NCBI RefSeq assembly: GCF_002220095.1
Contig: NZ_CP022372.1
Coordinates: forward strand, 4,312,501 to 4,376,500
Length of the DNA: 64,000 nucleotides
Direction of reading: 5' to 3'
Source: Bosea sp. AS-1
GTDB lineage: Bacteria; Pseudomonadota; Alphaproteobacteria; Rhizobiales; Beijerinckiaceae
Numbering within the stretch: the stretch's first letter is position 1; each line of letters opens with the position of its first letter. Of the stretch, positions 56,715-64,000 are shown one piece after another. The notes beneath the pieces are model-generated. The model had not been told where the DNA came from. It searched no databases and saw only the letters and a program-made list of their open reading frames with translations. The position numbers and the translations under genes were made by a program.

Positions 56715-58243
56715 CCACGGTTTCGCTGAACCCGGGCGCAGCCCATCTCACCGACTGGCGCGCGATCCTCGATGGCGCCGCCGCCTCGCTCGACGGCGAC
56801 AGCGCCAGGAACATCGCCTCCGGCCAGAAGATCGTCGAGGAGATCGTCGCCGCCGGCACCGTGACCTATGGCGTCAATACCGGCTTCGGCAAGCTCGCCA
56901 GCGTCCGCATCGCCGATGCCGACCTCGCCAAGCTGCAGAGCAACCTGATCGTCTCGCATGCGGTCGGCACCGGCCCTGCCCTGCCCGACGGCGTGGTCCG
57001 CCTGCTGCTGGCGATGAAGGCGGCGAGCCTGGCGCGCGGCGCTTCCGGCGTGCGTCCCGTCGTGATCGAGGCGCTGACCAACGCGCTCAAGGCCGATGCC
57101 CTCCCGGTCATCCCGGCGAAGGGCTCGGTCGGCGCCTCCGGTGACCTTGCCCCGCTCGCCCATATGACCGCCGCCCTGATGGGCTTCGGCGAGATCCGCC
57201 TGAAGGGCGAGACCCTGCCGGCGGCCGAGGCTCTGAAGCGCGCGGGTCTTAGCCCGCTTGCGCTCGGCGCCAAGGAAGGCCTCGCGCTGATCAACGGCAC
57301 GCAGGTCTCGACCACGATCGCGCTGACCGGCCTGGCTGCCATCGCCCGCGTCTTCGATGCAGCCCTCATCGCCGGTGCACTCTCGGTCGACGCACTCAAG
57401 GGCTCCGACACCCCGTTCGATCCGCGCATCCAGACGCTGCGTGGCCAGCCCGGCCAGATCAAGGTCGCCAAGATCCTGCTCGACCTGATCGCCGGCAGCG
57501 CCATCCGCGAGAGCCATCGCCACGGCGATACGAAGGTGCAGGACCCCTACTCCCTGCGCTGCCAGCCGCAGGTGATGGGCGCCGTGCGCGACCTCATCGG
57601 CAACGCCGCCGCGACGCTCTCGATCGAGGCCAATGCCGTCACCGACAATCCGCTGGTGCTCGGCCCCGGCGAGATCGTCTCGGGCGGCAATTTCCACGCC
57701 GAGCCGGTCGCCTTCGCCGCCGATATCCTGGCGATGGCCGTCTGCGAGATCGGCAATCTCTCCGAGCGCCGCATGGCGCTGCTGGTCGACCCCGTGATGA
57801 GCGGCCTGCCGCCCTTCCTCGCCCGCGATGCCGGCCTGAACTCCGGCTTCATGATCGCGCAGGTCACCGCCGCCGCGCTCGCCTCCGAGAACAAGCAGAA
57901 GGCCTATCCGGCTTCGGTCGACACCATCCCGACCTCGGCCAACCAGGAAGACCATGTCTCGATGGCGACGCATGGCGCCTTCCGCCTTCTCGACATGGCG
58001 AAGAACGCGGCGAGCGTCATCGGCGTCGAGTTGATGGCGGCGGCGGAGGCGATCGAGCATCACCGCCCGCTCAAGACCAGCGCACGGCTGGAGCCAGTGC
58101 TTGCGCTCCTGCGCAGCAAGATCGCGCCGCTGACCGAGGACCGCTACCTCGCTCCCGATCTCGCCGCCGCGACCGAGTTCGTACTTTCCGGCGCCGTCGG
58201 CAAGGCGGCGGGCCTCGACAGCTTCGCCGAGTGCAGCGCATGA
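56711..58243 (+). CDS. hutH: histidine ammonia-lyase
   Basis: A 510-residue lyase that converts histidine to urocanate and ammonia. The MIO cofactor is made from A142-S143-G144 in [18 protein letters not shown] 56711 overlaps the hutI stop (ATGA), and its own stop overlaps the hutG start. Length and motif are normal for the family. Confidence 0.96.
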   Translation: MTTVSLNPGAAHLTDWRAILDGAAASLDGDSARNIASGQKIVEEIVAAGTVTYGVNTGFGKLASVRIADADLAKLQSNLIVSHAVGTGPALPDGVVRLLLAMKAASLARGASGVRPVVIEALTNALKADALPVIPAKGSVGASGDLAPLAHMTAALMGFGEIRLKGETLPAAEALKRAGLSPLALGAKEGLALINGTQVSTTIALTGLAAIARVFDAALIAGALSVDALKGSDTPFDPRIQTLRGQPGQIKVAKILLDLIAGSAIRESHRHGDTKVQDPYSLRCQPQVMGAVRDLIGNAAATLSIEANAVTDNPLVLGPGEIVSGGNFHAEPVAFAADILAMAVCEIGNLSERRMALLVDPVMSGLPPFLARDAGLNSGFMIAQVTAAALASENKQKAYPASVDTIPTSANQEDHVSMATHGAFRLLDMAKNAASVIGVELMAAAEAIEHHRPLKTSARLEPVLALLRSKIAPLTEDRYLAPDLAAATEFVLSGAVGKAAGLDSFAECSA

Positions 58244-59045
58244 GCGCCGAGATCGTCACGGTCACGCGGGGCTCGTCCCCGCTGATCCTCTCGATGCCGC
58301 ATCCCGGCACCGGCGTTCCGCCGGAGGTCGCGGCGCAGCTCAACGAACGCGGAAAGCTGGTCGAGGATACCGACTGGCATATGCGCCAGCTCTACGGCTT
58401 CGCCGCCCCGTTCGCGCCGAGCATCGTCGAGGCGCAGCTTTCGCGCTTCGTCATCGACCTCAACCGCGATCCGGCCGGCGTCTCGCTCTATCCGGGACAG
58501 GCAACGACCGAGCTGGTGCCGACCACGACCTTCGACGGCGCTCCGATCTGGCAGAAGGCACCGGACGCCGCCGAGATCGAGCGGCGCAAGGCGACCTATT
58601 TCCAGCCCTATCACACGGCGCTAGCTGCCGAGATCTCGCGGGTGAAGGCCGAGCACGGCTATTGCGTGCTGTGGGATTGCCACTCGATCAAGTCGGTGAT
58701 CCCGCGCCTGTTCGAAGGCACGCTGCCGACCTTGAACCTCGGCACGAATTCCGGCCAGAGCTGTGCACCAAGCGTCGAAGCCGCCGCCATTACCGCGATG
58801 GCGGGGCATCCCTTCACCCAGATCGCCAATGGCCGCTTCAAGGGTGGCTGGATCACGCGCCATTACGGGCGTCCCTTCGAAGGCGTCCACGCGCTCCAGA
58901 TGGAGATCGCCCTTTCGGCCTACCTCTCCGAGGAGACCGCGCCCTGGACCTTCGACGCGACGAAGGCCGCCAGCCTGCAGACCGCCTTGTCCGCCATCAT
59001 CGCCGCGGCCCTCGATGCGACCGCTGCCCTCGAACGGAGCCATTC

Positions 59046-59049
<4 letters not shown>
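58240..59049 (+). CDS. hutG: N-formylglutamate deformylase
   Basis: A 269-residue enzyme of the N-formylglutamate amidohydrolase family, showing [30 protein letters not shown] and [17 protein letters not shown]. It takes N-formylglutamate to glutamate and formate, the step after HutF. ATG 58240 overlaps the hutH stop; a GTG nine bases earlier is unlikely. hutU starts within its last four bases. Confidence 0.92.
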
Positions 59050-60713
<1,664 letters not shown>

Positions 60714-60785
60714 CCCACCCATCCTTCGGCGATCCGTTCCAGGCTCGATCGGGAACGGCATCGCCAGGTCGAAAGGCAGAGCATC

Positions 60786-61355
60786 ATGCGCATCATTCGC
60801 GCCGCCGACTGCAAGGTCATGCCGTGGAAGAACGGCGGCGGCACCACGACCGAGATCGCGGTGTCGCCCGAGGGCGCCTCGCTCGACAATTTCGACTGGC
60901 GCATCTCGATGGCGCATGTCGCGCAGGACGGCCCGTTCTCGGCGTTCCCCGGCATCGACCGGACCCTGTGCGTGCTGACCGGCAACGGTATCCGCCTCGC
61001 CTTCGGCGATGGCGCGGCGGTGATGCTCGAGCGTGCCTCCGGCCCCTACTTCTTCGCAGCGGACCGGGCCGTCGACGGAGAGCTGACCGATGGCGAGATC
61101 GACGATCTCAACGTGATGAGCCGCCGCGGGCGCTGGCAGCATGAGGTCCAGCGCTTCTCGAGCCCTGGCCAGCAGGCCTTCGCCGTCGATACCGGTCTCG
61201 TCGTCGCTTTTGCCCACCAGGGCGATTGGCGCGCGAATGGCAGCGTTCTGATGCCCGGCGACAGCGCGATCACCGAAGCTTCGCCGGCGCATCCCCTGCA
61301 CCTTGAAGGCAGGGGCGACCTGATCGTCGTCAAGCTGACGCCTGCTGCGAGCTAG
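60786..61355 (+). CDS. hutD: HutD-family protein
   Basis: A 189-residue protein with the HutD signature VMPWKNGGGTTTEIAVSPEG near the N-terminus, a cupin-like fold. In Pseudomonas HutD modulates hut expression, possibly by removing excess effector; the same role here is inferred. It follows hutU after a 72-base gap, likely on the same transcript. A long hairpin separates it from the citrate synthase gene. Confidence 0.9.
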   Translation: MRIIRAADCKVMPWKNGGGTTTEIAVSPEGASLDNFDWRISMAHVAQDGPFSAFPGIDRTLCVLTGNGIRLAFGDGAAVMLERASGPYFFAADRAVDGELTDGEIDDLNVMSRRGRWQHEVQRFSSPGQQAFAVDTGLVVAFAHQGDWRANGSVLMPGDSAITEASPAHPLHLEGRGDLIVVKLTPAAS

Positions 61356-61386
61356 GTTGCCATGCGCCGGTGGGCGCTTGGCAACC
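61355..61386. terminator. long hairpin between convergent hutD and citrate synthase
   Basis: GGTTGCCATGCGCC (61355-61368) pairs with GGCGCTTGGCAACC (61373-61386) in 13 of 14 positions around a GGTG loop. It starts at the last base of hutD and ends 11 bases before the stop of the convergent citrate synthase gene. No T-tract follows on either side, so it is a probable bidirectional terminator of the Rho-assisted kind. Confidence 0.65.
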
Positions 61387-61397
61387 CGATCTCCCGC

Positions 61398-62477
61398 CTA
61401 CGCCGCCTGACGCGACTGCGGACCGACATAGACCGATTGCGGACGGATGAGCTTGCCGCCGGCGATCTGCTCCTGGGCGTGGGCGAGCCAACCCGTTGTC
61501 CGGCCGAGCGCGAAGACGCAGGTGAAGGAATCCGGCGTGAAGCCGAGCGCCTCCAGCAGCAGCGCGGTGTAGAACTCGACATTCGTCTCCAGCGTGCGGT
61601 TCGGCTTGCGCTCGCGCAGGATGGCGAGCGCCGCCTGCTCGACCGCCTCCGCAAGGCCGAGGCGTCCCGCATCGGCGCCGAGCCGGCGCAGTGCCCCCTT
61701 GAGCGCATCGGCGCGCGGGTCGCGCACGCGGTAGATGCGGTGGCCGAAGCCCATCAGCCGGTCGCCTCGGTCCAGCGCCGCTTCCAGCCAGGCACGAGCG
61801 TTTTCCGGCGTCCCGATCGCGTCGAGCATCTCGATCACCGGGCCGGGCGCGCCGCCATGCAGCGGTCCCTGCAGCGCGCCGATGCCGGCGAGCACGGCCG
61901 AGACGAGTCCGGCCCGGGTCGAGGCGACGACGCGGGCGGCGAAGGTAGAGGCATTGAGGCCGTGATCGGCCACCGTGACGAGGTAGGTATCGAGCGCTGC
62001 GGCCTGCTGCGTGGTCGGTGCCGCGCCCGTCAGCATGCGCAGCGTATCGGCCGCCTGCGGCAGAGACGGGTCAGGCGGGACCGGCGCGAGCCCACGCCGC
62101 AGCCTGAGCGCGGCGGGGGTGAAGACAGCGGGCGCCGCCAGAAGCTTCAGGACCACGCGGGTGCCTTCTCCGTCCGGAATCAACGCCGTCATGGCGCGAA
62201 CCATCTCGACGGGCGAGAGTGTCACCGGGGCGGCTTCGCGCTTGACGATGGTCTCGAACAGTTCCTTGCGGGCCTCGCCCAACGCGACCTGCAACTGCTT
62301 CTGCCGCGGCAGGTCCGGCACGAAGCCATCAAGCATCAGCGCGGCCATCTCCTCGAAGGAGGTGTGCCCGGCGAGTTCGTCCAGGCTGTGCCCGCGGATT
62401 ACGAGCCGGCCGGCTGCTCCGTCGACTTCGGACAGGACGGTATGGGCGGCGACGACATCTTCAAGGCCATCGGACAT
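61398..62477 (-). CDS. citrate synthase family protein (short bacterial type)
   Basis: A 359-residue citrate-synthase-fold protein. Catalytic His positions are H207 (GPLHGG) and H246 (GFGHRIY), but the usual catalytic Asp of NVDF is Glu301 (TNVEFY). It could make citrate or methylcitrate from oxaloacetate, or another product. Asp-to-Glu variants exist in some small citrate synthases. ATG 62477 has GAGGAG eight bases upstream. It is divergent from a second citrate-synthase-fold gene, over an AT-rich gap. Confidence 0.87.
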   Translation of the reverse strand: MSDGLEDVVAAHTVLSEVDGAAGRLVIRGHSLDELAGHTSFEEMAALMLDGFVPDLPRQKQLQVALGEARKELFETIVKREAAPVTLSPVEMVRAMTALIPDGEGTRVVLKLLAAPAVFTPAALRLRRGLAPVPPDPSLPQAADTLRMLTGAAPTTQQAAALDTYLVTVADHGLNASTFAARVVASTRAGLVSAVLAGIGALQGPLHGGAPGPVIEMLDAIGTPENARAWLEAALDRGDRLMGFGHRIYRVRDPRADALKGALRRLGADAGRLGLAEAVEQAALAILRERKPNRTLETNVEFYTALLLEALGFTPDSFTCVFALGRTTGWLAHAQEQIAGGKLIRPQSVYVGPQSRQAA

Positions 62478-62530
62478 GGCGCTCACTCCTCGATCTGAAT
62501 GACTTGAAGATCGCGAGCTTCATCGCTAGA

Positions 62531-62560
62531 ATCAATCTTGAACAATATAATCAATATATT
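62531..62560. promoter_or_regulatory. AT-rich divergent control region between two citrate synthase genes
   Basis: The 88-base gap between the divergent genes contains a run with direct repeats ATCAAT at 62531-62536 and 62550-62555 (19 bases apart) and CAATAT copies around 62543-62557, ending six bases before ATG 62566. Such composition is very unusual here. It probably carries both promoters, and could be the binding site of the helix-turn-helix fused to the plus-strand gene; this is inference. Confidence 0.4.
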
Positions 62561-62565
62561 TTGCG

Positions 62566-63705
62566 ATGAGCGACTGGCTGACGGCGCAGCAGGTGATGGA
62601 ACGGCTCGGACTGAAGCCGCAGACGCTCTACGCCTATGTCAGCCGCGGGCTGATCGAGGCACGCGGTGATGCTGGCGACTCGCGCAGGCGTCTCTACCGG
62701 GCAGAGGACGTGGCGCGGCTGGAGCATCGCAAGGCGCGCGGGCGGAAACCGGCCGCCATCGCCGAGGATGCGATCGCCTTCGGCGAGCCCATCCTGGCCT
62801 CGGGCATCGCCACGATCCAGCGCGGCAAGCTCTGGTATCGCGGGGAGGATGCCGAGACGCTGTCAGAGACCGCTAAGCTGGAAGATGTGGCGCGGTTGCT
62901 TTGGGACTGTGGCTCGCAGCGCTTTCCACCGCTGTTCACGATCGTGCCGGAGGCGCCGGCCCGGCAGCGGATGTTTGCGGTGATCGCGGAGAAAGCCGCC
63001 AGCGACCCCGCAATGGCCGGCCGTGCGAAGAAGGCGCTCTATCTCGAAGCGGCGTCCGTCATCGACGCGCTGGTCGATGCCATAGCCGGGCGCCCCGGCC
63101 AGGGCCCGATCCATCACCGCCTGGCATTGGCCTGGGGTTGCGACGAGCGTGGCGCCGACCTGATCCGCCGTGCGCTCGTGCTGCTTGCCGACCACGAACT
63201 CAACGCCTCGACTTTCGCGGTCAGGGTAGCGGCCTCAACGCGGGCTTCGCTCGCCGCCTGTGTTCTGGCAGGCCTCGCGACTCTCTCGGGACCGTTGCAT
63301 GGCGGCATGACGCCGCGTGTGCTCGGGCTGATGCGGGAGATCGCGGAGGATGGTCCTCGGACGGCCATATCCGCGCGTCTTGCAACCGGCATGCCCCTGC
63401 CCGGCTTCGGCCATCCGCTCTATCCGGATGGCGATGCACGGGCACGCGGCCTGCTCGCGGTATTCAGCCTGCCGCCTGCGTATGAGGAAGCGCGCCAGGC
63501 CGTCACGGCACTGACCGGCGAGGAGCCTAATATCGACTTCGTGCTGACGGCCATCGCAACCGAACTCGGGCTTGCAGCCGATGCGGCGTTCCAGATCTTC
63601 GCCGCGGCGCGTTGCACGGGCTGGATCGCCCATGCGCTGGAGCAGAACGAGACGGGCCGTCTAATCCGGCCACGGGCTCGCTATGTCGGGCCGGAGCCGG
63701 CCTAA
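62566..63705 (+). CDS. helix-turn-helix / citrate synthase fusion protein
   Basis: A 379-residue fusion. Residues 1-60 form a MerR/excisionase-like helix-turn-helix (WLTAQQVMERLGLKPQTLYA, then YVSRGLIEARGDAGDSRRRL), followed by a basic linker and a citrate-synthase fold. The catalytic residues H245 (GPLHGG), H283 (GFGHPLY) and D324 (NIDF) are all kept, so the enzyme part could be active. A DNA-binding citrate synthase suggests that it senses CoA or organic acid levels and regulates a promoter, perhaps that of its divergent neighbour. Such fusions occur in Hyphomicrobiales but are not characterised, to my knowledge. Confidence 0.85.
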   Translation: MSDWLTAQQVMERLGLKPQTLYAYVSRGLIEARGDAGDSRRRLYRAEDVARLEHRKARGRKPAAIAEDAIAFGEPILASGIATIQRGKLWYRGEDAETLSETAKLEDVARLLWDCGSQRFPPLFTIVPEAPARQRMFAVIAEKAASDPAMAGRAKKALYLEAASVIDALVDAIAGRPGQGPIHHRLALAWGCDERGADLIRRALVLLADHELNASTFAVRVAASTRASLAACVLAGLATLSGPLHGGMTPRVLGLMREIAEDGPRTAISARLATGMPLPGFGHPLYPDGDARARGLLAVFSLPPAYEEARQAVTALTGEEPNIDFVLTAIATELGLAADAAFQIFAAARCTGWIAHALEQNETGRLIRPRARYVGPEPA

Positions 63706-64000
63706 GCCGGCTCGCTCTCGACAGCCTTGGCTGCCGGCTTCCGGCCGAACTGACCTTCGCGTTGCTCGATATAACTGCGCGTGATCGGCAGACCATCCAG
63801 CTTCTTGGCAAGCTGGAACTGGAAGACCACCAGATCGTCATGCCGGAAGCTGGCCTCCGAAGCCGCGAGGTAGAACTCCCACATCCGCGCGAAGCGCTCG
63901 TCATACATCGCGATCGCCTCGTCGCGCCGAGCGAGGAAATTCTCGCGCCAGGCTTTCAAGGTCTCGGCGTAGTGGATGCGCAGCACCTCGACATCGGTGA
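63702..64000 (-). CDS. cfa: cyclopropane-fatty-acyl-phospholipid synthase, C-terminal fragment
   Basis: The 3' part of a gene running off the right edge; about 98 codons are visible. The stretch TDVEVLRIHYAETLKAWREN and MYDERFARMWEFYLAASEAS matches the C-terminus of SAM-dependent cyclopropane fatty acid synthases, where the HYAxTL motif is conserved. It modifies unsaturated phospholipid acyl chains. It converges with the HTH-citrate-synthase gene, whose stop it overlaps by four bases. Confidence 0.82.
   Translation of the reverse strand, partial: TDVEVLRIHYAETLKAWRENFLARRDEAIAMYDERFARMWEFYLAASEASFRHDDLVVFQFQLAKKLDGLPITRSYIEQREGQFGRKPAAKAVESEPA

Overview
The window is GC-rich (about two-thirds G+C), densely coded chromosomal DNA. 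Its gene content points to an alphaproteobacterium of the order Hyphomicrobiales (Rhizobiales): an ileS-ribF block, an orphan CheY-like regulator, a zwf-pgl-eda set, a PodJ-like SEL1 protein, a TauE/TIGR02186 pair and palindromic intergenic repeats of a kind common in that order. Bosea or a close relative is my best guess, from recall rather than a search. No tRNA, rRNA, CRISPR array, prophage or insertion sequence was recognised.

Layout. 1-2067: 5' end of ileS, ribF and a MaoC-like hydratase, all on the minus strand. 2196-8525: a single-domain response regulator, a HAD hydrolase, a degenerate EAL protein, a winged-helix/TPR membrane protein and a class III omega-aminotransferase. 8592-11031: a peptide-deformylase-like protein lacking two metal ligands, then an SDR divergent from a LysR regulator. 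11042-17450: a fatty-acid oxidation operon (acyl-CoA dehydrogenase, GFA protein, thiolase, FadJ-like protein) under a MerR regulator, with a terminator and a palindromic operator in between. 17812-23058: a PodJ-like polarity protein, then a TauE/SafE exporter and its TIGR02186 partner.

23066-27619 holds molybdenum-cofactor genes (moeA, mobA, a DUF2478 protein) together with a TusA-like sulfur carrier and an Mrp/ApbC Fe-S carrier. 27798-36706 holds accessory metabolism: an O-antigen-ligase-like membrane protein, a peptide-type ABC binding protein, acetylornithine deacetylase, a PLP dehydratase, a frameshifted GNAT gene, an M15-like peptidase, an M20 amidohydrolase and an LhgO-like oxidase. 36713-39586 is zwf-pgl-eda (Entner-Doudoroff entry and exit, edd not here). 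39825-46652 is a three-gene transglutaminase / circularly permuted ATP-grasp / alpha-E cluster, the best candidate for an uncharacterised enzymatic system. A fourth transglutaminase-like protein, with Asn in place of the catalytic His, lies at 51083-51970.

46662-53135 contains a Cys-rich copper-storage-type protein, an aldehyde dehydrogenase, a PAP2 phosphatase with a lipid kinase, and small envelope proteins. 53232-61355 is a complete histidine-utilisation locus: hutF-hutC divergent from hutI-H-G-U-D, with overlapping ATGA junctions and a perfect double-palindrome operator between the two arms. The window closes with two divergent citrate-synthase-family genes, one fused to a DNA-binding helix-turn-helix, and the 3' end of a cyclopropane-fatty-acid synthase gene.
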